Part shown: positions 7,795-15,478 of the stretch, one piece after another | How positions within the stretch are numbered: the stretch's first letter is position 1 | Layout of the letters: each line of letters begins with the position of its first letter | DNA from: CATQHS01 sp963422655 | GTDB lineage: Bacteria; Actinomycetota; Acidimicrobiia; Acidimicrobiales; Aldehydirespiratoraceae | Direction: 5' to 3' | Assembly (NCBI GenBank): GCA_963422655.1 | Contig: OY730440.1 | Span: 2,356,001 to 2,420,000, forward strand | DNA length: 64,000 nt | Notes under the pieces: generated by a model | Told to the model about the DNA's origin: nothing | The model's input: only the letters and a program-made list of their open reading frames with translations | Database searches by the model: none | Program-made: the position numbers and the translations under genes

Positions 7795-8454
7795 ACCAAC
7801 ACCGTAAATTGCAAGCGCAATAATCGCAACGCCTTGAATATCCGGTGGTTAGCCGCTCTCGCGCCGCCGCTAGGGACCGGTAGAACACTCGACCGACCCG
7901 CGAAGGCCACCTCTGATCGGTCTCGTTCAGGAGTTCGTGGCGCTGAGCGGGAAAGTCGCTCATGTGAGCGTGGTGGACAGTAGTGGCGCCGTCGAGGACT
8001 GGCGTGAGCATGTCGATGTTTCGCAGGAGTGTCAGCGTGGGCGTGCAGCATGGTGTTCGTCGAGGTTTCGCAGTGATTCCCCTCCGTCGTAGAAGACCAG
8101 GGATGCTCCGCTTCCTGGCACCTCGACCACGCTGGTGACTCTGGTGATGGCAACATCCCAGGTGTGGCCACGCGGTACCGGGTCGAAGGTCACGTTGGTC
8201 ACGCCGCCATCAGGATCGATGCCCGCGTAGCCAGTGTTCGAGCTGGACCATCCGAAGGGGTGGTGGCAGAACCCGAGCAGCGCGGAGCCGGTCGATGCTC
8301 CAGACCCAAGTTCCGGGCTTGCCACCGAGGGCGGGAGCAGCTACCGGCTGCCCCGCCCATCGGAGGTCTCGGCAGACTTCTGTGCAGACACGCGACGCCC
8401 ACCGGAACCGAGCCGCCACCGTCGTCGCCGGCGATCGGGCACGCCGAACTCCCG
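7795..8454. other. Decayed stretch with one doubtful frame
   Basis: A minus-strand open frame at 8032-8325 (97 residues, containing GVTNVTFDPVPRGHTWDVA) has acceptable composition but no ribosome site or recognised family. A further short piece near 7840-7950 (RHELLNETDQRWPSRVGRV) also looks coding but is interrupted. I see no repeats or RNA genes. It is most likely remains of one or two lost genes. Confidence 0.35.
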
Positions 8455-9264
8455 TTAGCTCTCGGAGCGTCGACGGTCCCGCAGGGTCTCCAAGAGGAAC
8501 CGACAGAATGTCTGGGAGGCGCCCACCGCAAGGTGTGCGTGGCGGGGGCCAATGCCAGTCGTGGACCTAGTTCGACCATGGTCCGGTCCGTACTCATTCC
8601 GAAGTTCGGCCAAGCCGTCAACGATCTGCGAGAGATTCGACAGTGTCCGGATGATGGCCTTACGACCCTTAGCTGTTGGCGCGATCACGTCCGGGTGAAT
8701 CTTCAGGGCTTTCTGCACAGAGCGCACGAGCACCGGTAGATCCGAGCGATCGTCATAGCTGGTGTCCAGCTCCTCGAGCACATGCTTGCAGGTTGCCTCG
8801 ACGAGCGACTTCGCCGAACTGATTGCCAACGCAGGGTCCGCGTCACCGGTTGAATCCAGGCGACGGAGATGCTCCTCGATCGTGGTGGAATCCCTCAGCT
8901 CCGCCAGCGGCAATCTAGTGAGAGGCATCCCTGAAACCGGGCGAATCGAATCGTTCTCATCGATTGTGTAGCCGTCTTGCTGAAGGACGTGCTTCAACTT
9001 CGCCAACATCGGCACCCGGTTTTGGTCATCCACGTCCGCACCCCACGACAGGATTTCCTCGAACACTCGTAGGACGCGGTGTACTTGTTCCGCGTCGCTC
9101 CAGTCGATGACGTTGGCGTAAGTATCGAACAAGCTCCTTCGCTGCCCATCGCCGACAACCTCCGGCCCAGGCTCGAACCCCTCGACTTGGAATGCCGACT
9201 TGATCGTGCGAAGCTTGCCCCACTTAGACGCGAGTTCGCGGAACTCAGCCCGAACACGCTGCAT
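8455..9264 (-). CDS. Abortive-infection family protein (Abi_C domain)
   Basis: A 269-residue cytoplasmic protein. The C-terminal third reads ISSAKSLVEATCKHVLEEL and, further on, LRNEYGPDHGRTRSTTGIGP, then ARH-like PRHAHLAVGASQTFCRFLLE. This is the signature of the Abi_C domain found in phage-abortive-infection proteins and in proteins next to restriction systems; the RN...HG motif resembles HEPN-type RNases. The N-terminal part is alpha-helical and unassigned. It stands in the island between the toxin-antitoxin pair and the IetAS-like locus. A role in aborting phage infection follows from the family, but the trigger is unknown. The frame is full length and intact. Confidence 0.7.
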   Translation of the reverse strand: MQRVRAEFRELASKWGKLRTIKSAFQVEGFEPGPEVVGDGQRRSLFDTYANVIDWSDAEQVHRVLRVFEEILSWGADVDDQNRVPMLAKLKHVLQQDGYTIDENDSIRPVSGMPLTRLPLAELRDSTTIEEHLRRLDSTGDADPALAISSAKSLVEATCKHVLEELDTSYDDRSDLPVLVRSVQKALKIHPDVIAPTAKGRKAIIRTLSNLSQIVDGLAELRNEYGPDHGRTRSTTGIGPRHAHLAVGASQTFCRFLLETLRDRRRSES

Positions 9265-9282
9265 GATACCGCCCCTACGCGA

Positions 9283-9957
9283 TCAGGTCGCGATACGGGA
9301 GCCGCCAGTCTTCCAGGCCCTTGGCCATATGCCCCATGATGTTGAGGGTATCGGCTGCGCGGTCGTTGTGGCGTCCCGCGAATTAGGTGACGTAGCGGTC
9401 AAGGTGCTTCTCGCTGAAGTGATGAAAGGTGCCCTGATATCCCCGCGTGAGGACGGCCCAGAAGCTGTCGATCCCGTTGGTGTGGGCCTGCCCCCGCACA
9501 TACTCTCCGGCACTGTGATTGACCGCCTCATGCTTGAAGGGCATCCCCTGATAGGTACTCGCTTCGTCGGTGAACACCTTCGCGCCCGGCGCGGTGTGCT
9601 CGCCGATGAAGCCCTTGAGCGTCGGGCCGTCGTTGTTCTCGACCGCACGGGCCGAGATCTTGTTGGTCTCGCGATCCTTGGTCTCGACGGCGATGGCTTT
9701 CCCGACCGCTCCCCGCCCCGCCAGCGCCGCCCCTTCGCCTTCGGCATGTTCTTCCGCTTGGCGCCGATGTAGGTCTCATCGGCTTCCACGGGTCCGGCAA
9801 AGGGACCGCTGTTGTCCCGCCATGTCTCCCGGATGCGCTGGGCCAGATACCAAGGAAAACGCCGAGACACATCTACATGTCGATCCTCAAGGCGGAGGTG
9901 TTTCGTGGCGATCCTGCCGTTGATCGCGTCGGCGTACTTGGTCGCGAGGTAGATGGC
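9283..9957 (-). mobile_element. IS1595 (ISXO2-like) transposase remnant
   Basis: The minus strand reads DVSRRFPWYLAQRIRETW, then GPVEADETYIGAKRKN. This is the ISXO2-type DDE domain with its first Asp-Glu, followed in another frame by KVFTDEASTYQGMPFKHEAV and GQAHTNGIDSFWAVLTRGY with the later catalytic residues. The frame changes near 9715, and an in-frame TAA interrupts the end (LDRYVT stop, where VNEFAGRHN is expected). The N-terminal zinc ribbon is missing. It is fused in frame behind the first 190 residues of the S8 peptidase, so insertion destroyed that gene and the element then decayed. Terminal inverted repeats were not found. Confidence 0.8.
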
Positions 9958-10527
9958 GTCGCCCTCGGGTCGGAGCCACAGCTCCCACCATGTCTTACAG
10001 AACGGAGGTTCGCCGTCGGACTGCCACAGGTCCCGCAACACAGCCGAGCGAATCCGGGCGATGTTCGCGACCAAGCCTTCGTTCCGCGGCTTGCCGGTCT
10101 TTGTCTCGTCCTGCAGGTATTGCTCGAAGATCTCAAGGAACTTGGCGCGGTACTCGTCGCTGATCCAGATCTGAGCGACTTCAGGGGTTGTCTTAGTCTG
10201 CGGCGAGACGCTCAGCAGGATCCACTTGGGTCTGGGCTCGGCATGTTGGGTTCGTCGGTTCAGGGATTCCAGTTTCAATGAGAAGCCGATCGCTCCTTCG
10301 ATCGACAGGATCACCCCGAGCGATTTGAGTTCCTCGACGTCAAAGCTGACCCGCCGCTCATCCTGTTCGTCGAGCGCGTCGTCGAGCTGGCCAGATATTG
10401 CTTCGCCGTGGGCGCGGTGTTCGACATCTCGCACCTTGGGATTGCCGCCTCCGCGCCGAGCGAACTTGCGGCCTTCGACATAGCCGCTGACGAGCAGGTG
10501 CGGTAGTGCCTCTCCTGTGTTAACCAC
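9958..10527 (-). pseudogene. ietS: IetS-like S8 peptidase, N-terminal fragment
   Basis: About 190 residues remain from the non-catalytic N-terminal region of a subtilase of the kind paired with small AAA ATPases: RRGGGNP near the start, then IEGAIGFSLKLESLN, ANIARIRSAVLRDLWQSDGE and WWELWLRPEGD. The Asp-His-Ser catalytic domain is absent, because the IS1595 remnant begins straight after residue 190. GTG at 10527 overlaps the end of the AAA ATPase gene by 8 nt, as expected of a two-gene operon. AAA ATPase plus S8 peptidase is the composition of the IetAS anti-phage system; the assignment rests on that pairing and the N-terminal motifs. Confidence 0.7.
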
Positions 10528-11488
10528 CGATGGTACTGCTTCGCTCCTCCAAGGCCTCGATCAGCGTGTCAGTCGCTACCCGGTTAGCGCTGGCTAGTAG
10601 TGACCGTTTGGCGGCGGTTTCTGCGGCTTTAACGAGCTCGGCGTGGCTGAACCCTTCGGTGTGTTTGGTGACCGACTTCCATTCCATGCAGCAAGCGAGG
10701 GTTCCGAGGCGGGCCTTGAGTACAGCGACAGCCTCGTCCGAAGTAGGGAGCGTGTAGCTGATGACAAGATCGAACCTGCGGAACAGGGCGCGGTCGAGGA
10801 TCGAGCGATGATTGGTGGCCGCGACCACGATGCTCTCCGGACCGACGTTCTCGATGAAAAGCAGGAAGGAGTTCAGGATGCGGCGAGCCTCGCCGACGTC
10901 GTTGCCAGCTCGGTCTCCGCCAAGAGCGTCGAACTCGTCAAAGAGGTAAACGGCACGTTGTGATGCAACCGCGTCGAAGAGGACTCGTAGCTTGGATGCC
11001 GTCTCACCGAGGTACTTCGATACAAGCCCGTCGAGTCGAATGGCGAGAAGCGGGAGATCCAACTCATGAGCGAGGACACCGGCGGTCATAGTCTTCCCAG
11101 TACCGGGAGGACCCTCGAGAAGAAGCCGGTGGACCGGGTTGAATCCCTGATCCATGAGCGAGTGACGTTGTCGTTGCTCAGCGATGACATGCGCGAGCGA
11201 GTCGCTCAACTCAGTAGGAGCGACAAGGTCTCGAAGACTGGTCTCGGGGTATGAGGCGACGACAAGGTCGGCGAGCTCACCACGAGGTTGCGCGATCGCG
11301 GTAACTGGGCTCGGTGCGGTCTTTGCCTTGCCGACCTCGACAAGCGACTTCACGTCGGCTGCGAATCGGTGGTGGCCTTGGCGTGCCGCTTTGGCCGCGA
11401 CTTGGAGCGCGACTGCGTAGAAGGCTTGGTCGTCGCCCGAGCCGTGGCTCTTGACGAGTGCCTTAACGTGGTCCGCTGTCGCTGACAT
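10520..11488 (-). CDS. ietA: IetA-like AAA ATPase
   Basis: A 322-residue AAA ATPase: Walker A GPPGTGKT (residues 126-133), Walker B YLFDEFDAL (181-189), sensor I in VVAATNHRS, and an arginine finger in LFRRFD. The N-terminal helical part, about 100 residues, is typical of small AAA proteins paired with S8 peptidases. In IetAS the ATPase works with the protease to block phage. Here the protease partner is truncated by an insertion, so the module as it stands should be inactive, though the ATPase frame is intact. ATG at 11488 follows GAGGAG by 6 nt. TAGGAT (11513-11508 on the minus strand) is the likely -10 box. Confidence 0.7.
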   Translation of the reverse strand: MSATADHVKALVKSHGSGDDQAFYAVALQVAAKAARQGHHRFAADVKSLVEVGKAKTAPSPVTAIAQPRGELADLVVASYPETSLRDLVAPTELSDSLAHVIAEQRQRHSLMDQGFNPVHRLLLEGPPGTGKTMTAGVLAHELDLPLLAIRLDGLVSKYLGETASKLRVLFDAVASQRAVYLFDEFDALGGDRAGNDVGEARRILNSFLLFIENVGPESIVVAATNHRSILDRALFRRFDLVISYTLPTSDEAVAVLKARLGTLACCMEWKSVTKHTEGFSHAELVKAAETAAKRSLLASANRVATDTLIEALEERSSTIGG

Positions 11489-11494
11489 GGCGCA

Positions 11495-11513
11495 CTCCTC
11501 TACACCAATCCTA
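11495..11513 (-). promoter_or_regulatory. ietA promoter and ribosome site
   Basis: On the minus strand TAGGAT (forward 11508-11513) lies 19 nt before the ATG, with GAGGAG (forward 11495-11500) between. The sequence CCTAG recurs at 11510 and 11529, possibly as operator half-sites. Confidence 0.45.
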
Positions 11514-11656
11514 GAACGATTCCCGTCCTAGGACGAGATCCCGATTCGCGATCGAGTTGCGGCTAGTTCTCGATGCTCCATCACCAATGCCGGTGAGTCG
11601 TCGGACGGCCAGGGAGCTACCAGCGCGAGCTTCAAGAACCGTTGACTTCGGTCAGA

Positions 11657-11691
11657 TCTAAGTTACGGTTATCCTCTAACCGATACTTAGA
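11657..11691 (+). promoter_or_regulatory. Large palindromic operator before fic
   Basis: TCTAAGTTACGGTTA (11657-11671) and TAACCGATACTTAGA (11677-11691) are 15-nt arms with only two mismatches around TCCTC. TATCCT (11670-11675), a possible -10 box, lies in the centre, and the right edge is 6 nt from the fic ATG. A nested repeat CCTCTAA-N7-TTAGAGG overlaps it. A bound dimer would block both transcription and translation initiation; the C-terminal helix-turn-helix of Fic is the obvious candidate. Confidence 0.65.
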
Positions 11692-11697
11692 GGGCCC

Positions 11698-12978
11698 ATG
11701 GCTTCACATTTACAGAAGCGCTGGTACGCGAACTTTGACGGGATGAATCGACGAGATCGCCGCGGCTGCAACTACGACGCGTACATCGCCGACTCCCTTG
11801 GAGGCTGGGACCCTTCGATCTCCGGCGGCGTCGCCGCCGACATCGCCGACGCCGAAGCCGCGGTGCGGGCACTGAACGACGCTGGCACGACTCATGTGAG
11901 CCTCGAGGGTCTCGCCCGGTTCCTTCTCCGCGCCGAGTCTGTCGGATCTTCGAAGATCGAAGGCCTGGAGGTCGCGGCCCGCCGACTCGCCCGAGCCGAA
12001 GCCGCTATCGCACTCGGAGGCGACGCCGACGACCGCGTCGCGGTCGAGGTGATCGGCAACATCGCCGCGATGACATCGGCAGTCGAAGTCGCCGCGAGTA
12101 CCGCCCGGTTCGAGCTTGGCGACCTGTTGGCGGTCCACCGCACGTTGATGGACAACTCCCCCACCCCCGAGCTTGGTGGCGTGGTCCGAGAAGAGCAGAA
12201 CTGGATCGGCGGAAGCTCGTTCAACCCGTGCAGCGCAGCCTTCGTCCCGCCACCCCCGGAGTACCTTCCAGACCTGCTGGCTGACCTCCTCGACTATGTC
12301 AATGGCGACGACCACTCCCCCCTCGTCCAAGCCGCCATCGCCCACGCCCAGTTCGAGACCCTCCACCCCTTCGCCGACGGCAACGGTCGTACTGGCCGAG
12401 CGCTGATCCACGTCGTTCTCCGACGCCGGGGCCTCGCACCTACCTTCGTGCCGCCGATCAGCCTTGTCCTGGCAACGTGGTTCGACGACTACGTCCACGG
12501 CCTGATGACGTTCCGCCACCTCAGCGATCCCGACAGCGCCGAACGGTCCGCTGCTGCGGTCGAGTGGCTCCACATGTTCGCCACCGCCACGAGCCGAGCC
12601 TGCCGAGACGCCGAGCGTTACAGCGGCGAGATTGACGAGATCACCGCGTCCTGGCGTTCGAAACTCGGCCGTATACGAGCCAACTCGAGCACCGACTTGC
12701 TGCTGGGAGTCTTGCCGGGCGCGCCGATCGTCACCGTGGAGTCGGCCAGCAAGCTGATCGGACGGTCCAAGGCGCGCACGACTGACGCTGTCAACGCCCT
12801 GGCCGAGGCAGGTGTGCTGCGGCAACGCAACGTCAGCCGGCAGCGCTACCGGGTCTTCGAGGCGACCGCTGTGCTCGATCTGTTCACCGGGCTCGAGCGG
12901 GCGCTTTCCAGCCCAACGGGCGATACCAGCAACGGCCGACCTGTCCGTCTCGTGCCGCAGCGCCCGGAGCAGGGCTGA
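11698..12978 (+). CDS. Fic-domain protein (class II, putative AMPylase) with C-terminal HTH
   Basis: A 426-residue protein. The Fic core has the full motif HPFADGNGRTGR (residues 223-234), which transfers AMP from ATP to a target hydroxyl, with the catalytic His and the phosphate-binding Gly/Arg present. An N-terminal inhibitory helix SSKIEG (85-90) fits the class II (S/T)xxxE(G/N) pattern, so the enzyme should be self-inhibited. The last 100 residues (ESASKLIGRSKARTTDAVNA) form a winged helix-turn-helix. This layout is common in stand-alone bacterial Fic proteins that also regulate their own gene, in line with the palindrome immediately upstream. ATG at 11698 is the first start after that palindrome. 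It is intact. The target protein is unknown. Confidence 0.85.
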   Translation: MASHLQKRWYANFDGMNRRDRRGCNYDAYIADSLGGWDPSISGGVAADIADAEAAVRALNDAGTTHVSLEGLARFLLRAESVGSSKIEGLEVAARRLARAEAAIALGGDADDRVAVEVIGNIAAMTSAVEVAASTARFELGDLLAVHRTLMDNSPTPELGGVVREEQNWIGGSSFNPCSAAFVPPPPEYLPDLLADLLDYVNGDDHSPLVQAAIAHAQFETLHPFADGNGRTGRALIHVVLRRRGLAPTFVPPISLVLATWFDDYVHGLMTFRHLSDPDSAERSAAAVEWLHMFATATSRACRDAERYSGEIDEITASWRSKLGRIRANSSTDLLLGVLPGAPIVTVESASKLIGRSKARTTDAVNALAEAGVLRQRNVSRQRYRVFEATAVLDLFTGLERALSSPTGDTSNGRPVRLVPQRPEQG

Positions 12979-13064
12979 AGCCGGCTGGCAAGTCGTAGCG
13001 GTATCAGATGGCCGGACGAAGCACGAGGTCAGCGTCACCCGCGACCGCGGCAATGTGAGCAGCA

Positions 13065-13270
13065 CGGTCGTTGAGAAACCGATCGCTCCTTCAATCGACA
13101 GGACCACCCCGAGCGATTTGAGTTCTTGATGTCAGAGTTCTTGATGTCAAAAGCGGCTCATCGACCGTCTTGTTCTTCAAGGGTCGAGTCCAACTCTGCG
13201 GATCTGTCCTGGCCGTGGGCGCGGTGTTGGACATCTCGCAACCTTGGGGTTGCCACCTCCGTGGCGATCA
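13065..13270 (-). pseudogene. Second ietS N-terminal relic
   Basis: On the minus strand this stretch matches 10280-10470 closely at nucleotide level: VLSIEGAIGFS is read again, followed by the Asp/Glu-rich segment and GGGNPKV. The frame is broken, with a 15-nt tandem duplication at 13120-13149, and no peptidase domain or ATPase follows. It is a scrap of another copy of the S8 peptidase, left by a duplication or by recombination between two such loci. Confidence 0.7.
13120..13149. repeat. 15-nt tandem duplication
   Basis: The unit gagttcttgatgtca occurs twice head to tail inside the ietS relic. The intact copy (near 10330) has a single, diverged unit. Confidence 0.9.
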
Positions 13271-13351
13271 GGCCAGCCGAAAGATCTGTGTGGGGCGCAG
13301 GCGTGTGAGATCCTGTCGCCGCGACTCGATCTCTCAGGGCGGAGAGCTCGG

Positions 13352-13762
13352 TCAGGGAACCAGCTTGAATGAGTCTCCTGAGACGGACCGCACGACGCTG
13401 AAGTGTCGACGGTCAAGCGTAGCGATCCGGCTCTGGCCATGCCGCTCCGCGAGAGCGACCACGCTCGCGTCGGTCGCGCCAAGCCCGAGATCGGCATACC
13501 GATCAACCAGGTCCGCGGTCCGGCGCAGATCCTCCAGCCTGAGGGTCTCCATGATGATCTCCCCATCGGCGACCGCCCTCATGAACGTGGCCTCGGCCGC
13601 GGCTCCGAGCTGACGACCAACCAGGTACGCCGTCTCCGCGATCACGAGCGGTGACGCCACCAGCGGGCCCGGCTCACTAGCAATCAACGCTGCGCACGCG
13701 TCGTGGTTACCATCGGCGTTGTCGGCCGCGGCCAGAAGGATCCCCGTGTCGACAACCAGCAC
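13352..13762 (-). CDS. vapC: VapC PIN-domain toxin (intact)
   Basis: A 136-residue PIN ribonuclease of normal VapC length. The first catalytic Asp is in MLVVDTGILLAAADNADGNH, the Glu in SPLVIAETAYLVGR, and the last acids in LGATDASVVALAERHG and IATLDRRHFSVV. It would cut RNA when freed from the antitoxin encoded 3 nt upstream. No frameshift or missing active-site residue is seen. Together with its antitoxin this is the only complete VapBC pair in the island, so it is the best candidate for holding the island in the population by addiction. Confidence 0.85.
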   Translation of the reverse strand: MLVVDTGILLAAADNADGNHDACAALIASEPGPLVASPLVIAETAYLVGRQLGAAAEATFMRAVADGEIIMETLRLEDLRRTADLVDRYADLGLGATDASVVALAERHGQSRIATLDRRHFSVVRSVSGDSFKLVP

Positions 13763-13765
13763 CGA

Positions 13766-13993
13766 TCAGTCGCGCCCGAAACCCTCCGCCAACATCTCAT
13801 CCGCCTCAGCGGCTGAGCGACCCGAGGTCGAATACCCGATCCCGACAAAGCTCAACCGGCCATCTGCCAGGGTTCGGGCAGGCAAGTTCGCTGCGAGTTC
13901 AGCGACCAACTCGTCAAGAGTGACGCCGCGACGGTTCGCCTCGGCATTGAGCCGAGCGAGCGCTTCGTCGGAAAGTTCAAGCATTACCGTCAT
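13766..13993 (-). CDS. vapB: VapB-type antitoxin (ribbon-helix-helix)
   Basis: A 75-residue antitoxin beginning MTVMLELSDEALARLNAEAN, then RRGVTLDELVAELAANLP: a strand and two helices as in CopG/Arc-type repressors. The tail (GIGYSTSGRSAAEADEMLAE) is the toxin-neutralising region of VapB proteins of this sort. A longer open frame extends upstream, but ATG 13993 is chosen because TACAAT lies exactly 7 nt before it, giving a leaderless promoter, and because homology starts there. Its stop is 3 nt before the vapC start, so the two are translated together. Confidence 0.8.
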   Translation of the reverse strand: MTVMLELSDEALARLNAEANRRGVTLDELVAELAANLPARTLADGRLSFVGIGYSTSGRSAAEADEMLAEGFGRD

Positions 13994-14006
13994 GGTCTCA
14001 ATTGTA
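13994..14006 (-). promoter_or_regulatory. Leaderless vapBC promoter
   Basis: On the minus strand TACAAT (forward 14001-14006) is followed by 7 nt and the vapB ATG. The spacing puts the transcription start at the start codon. Confidence 0.5.
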
Positions 14007-14397
14007 CGCCGGTCCAGCGAAGTCGAAGCCTGGCCGTCACCGCCGGTGATGCTCGTTCCCGAGCGCTCGGGTGGTGCCGATCCCGGGTCCTCGTCCGTCG
14101 GCTGGCGACCCAAGTCCACCAACGACGAGCGGATCAAGCTCCCGAGCTGTGGCCAACCGAGCACAACACTCACGCCAAGACGCTCGGCGAACCCGCGTCC
14201 CGACCCGCAGACCGGTCAGCTCCGACCACACCCACCTCGGTCATCTGCTCGCGAGACCGATCCCACGACCTGGGGATCCAACGAACGGCAGTGGGCACAC
14301 CACCTCATCCGCATCTACCGCCAACAACTCACACGCGCCGGGTACAACCAGAACAAATCCTCCACAACCGACGACTGGCCGACCGATTAGAGCAGAA

Positions 14398-14433
14398 TAG
14401 ACATTTCACCACATAATGTGGTAGAGTGCATAC
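14398..14433 (+). promoter_or_regulatory. higBA promoter and operator
   Basis: ACCACATAATGTGGT (14408-14422) is a perfect 15-nt palindrome, the sort bound by HigA repressors. TAGAGT (14422-14427) ends 6 nt before the toxin ATG, and TAGACA (14398-14403) lies 18 nt upstream as a -35. The operator sits between the two boxes, so binding would block polymerase. Confidence 0.6.
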
Positions 14434-14872
14434 ATGGAGGTTCGGCTGCATCCTTCGTTCCAGCGATGGCTCGACCAGATCACTGACATTGACGGCGATG
14501 ACATTGACTGGTTGAGGTCTACGTGGAGGTGATGGCACTGATTGCTGCGCTCCAGGAGCACGGCCGCGACCTCGGCGACCCCGAGTCACCCCAGTCGTCA
14601 CCGCGAGCTACGACCTGCACGCACTGCGACGGACACCTCCGACGGCAACCACGCCCTACGCCGAAGCGCCGCCGGTGCTGCGGATCTTGTACTGCTTTGT
14701 CCTCAACGAGGCTGGCGACGAGATCGCCGTGGTCGCCGTCGGAGGAGACAAGAGCGCGCTGGGCAATGCCTGGTATCAAGCGAACCTGACCCGAGCGCAG
14801 GACCGGGTCGATCACTGGTGCCAGCACAATCTGGGCTTCAAACCGATCATCAGACGAGGAGGCAAACGATGA
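14434..14872 (+). pseudogene. HigB/RelE-like toxin, two frameshifts
   Basis: The gene begins MEVRLHPSFQRWLDQIT in one frame and continues VMALIAALQEHGRDLGDPES in a second (shift near 14515). It then reads ASYDLHALRRTPP and PPVLRILYCFVLNEAGDEIA, followed by AVGGDKSALGNAWYQANL, in a third (shift near 14583). Joined, this is a Gp49/HigB-type toxin of about 145 residues, an mRNA interferase in the RelE superfamily, followed by the ATGA overlap with the antitoxin that marks toxin-first higBA operons. As it stands it makes only a 32-residue fragment. The antitoxin gene is intact. Confidence 0.8.
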
Positions 14873-15264
14873 CTGCAAAGAACAGATCCAGGATCCCGGT
14901 CGATGATCAGGGCCTCGACGAGGTCACCGACGCCGACTGGGCGCAAGACGACAGGCCAGACCGACACTTCGAGCGCATCGCCGATGACCCACCAGCCCAA
15001 GAAGCCCTCGACTCGGCGCTGGCCCAGATCCGTGAACACCAAGCGACCTTGGCTCAGGTCCGAAAGGCGAAGCAGCTCACGCAGACCACGATCGGCGAGC
15101 TGCTCGAGATGGATCAGTCCGAGGTCTCGAGGCTTGAGCGGCGCAGCGACATGTTGTTGTCGACGTTGCGGTCCTTCATTCAAGCAGCAGGCGGCGAACT
15201 CCAACTCGTCGCCACCTTCCCCGAATCAGCACCGATCCAGCTCCTAGTTGGCGACGAGAGCTAA
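14869..15264 (+). CDS. higA: HigA-like antitoxin (XRE family)
   Basis: A 131-residue protein with an XRE-type helix-turn-helix at about residues 62-115: LAQVRKAKQLTQTTIGELLE, then MDQSEVSRLERRSDMLLSTL. The XRE fold binds the palindrome upstream of the operon and, as antitoxin, masks the HigB toxin. ATG 14869 overlaps the toxin stop (ATGA) and is preceded by GAGGAGG (14856-14862). The protein is complete although the partner toxin is frameshifted, so it may persist as a repressor or because it still neutralises a related toxin elsewhere. Confidence 0.8.
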   Translation: MTAKNRSRIPVDDQGLDEVTDADWAQDDRPDRHFERIADDPPAQEALDSALAQIREHQATLAQVRKAKQLTQTTIGELLEMDQSEVSRLERRSDMLLSTLRSFIQAAGGELQLVATFPESAPIQLLVGDES

Positions 15265-15478
15265 CACTCAGGTTGCCCACCTTCGCGCTTCGGCGGCGCT
15301 GGCCCGAGGGCCGATCCATACATGATGTGCACAGCGGAGCAGCCGTTGCCGAACTGGTCGAACTCGCGAAAGCCGTGCGGGCGGCACGGACGAGAACCGA
15401 GCGGCATCGCCCATGGAACCTCCTCGTTCTCGGTGTCTTCTGGCCACCCGAACGCGTCGTGCAGCAGTCGTTGCTCGG

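Noticed and set aside
9283..10527. A single 414-residue gene as first read
   Set aside because: The frame is a chance fusion of an S8 peptidase N-terminus with a frameshifted IS1595 transposase; its last third is out of the transposase frame.
11710..13107. A 465-residue open frame on the minus strand opposite fic
   Set aside because: It is the antisense shadow of the intact Fic gene; only its first residues (from the ietS relic) come from real coding sequence.
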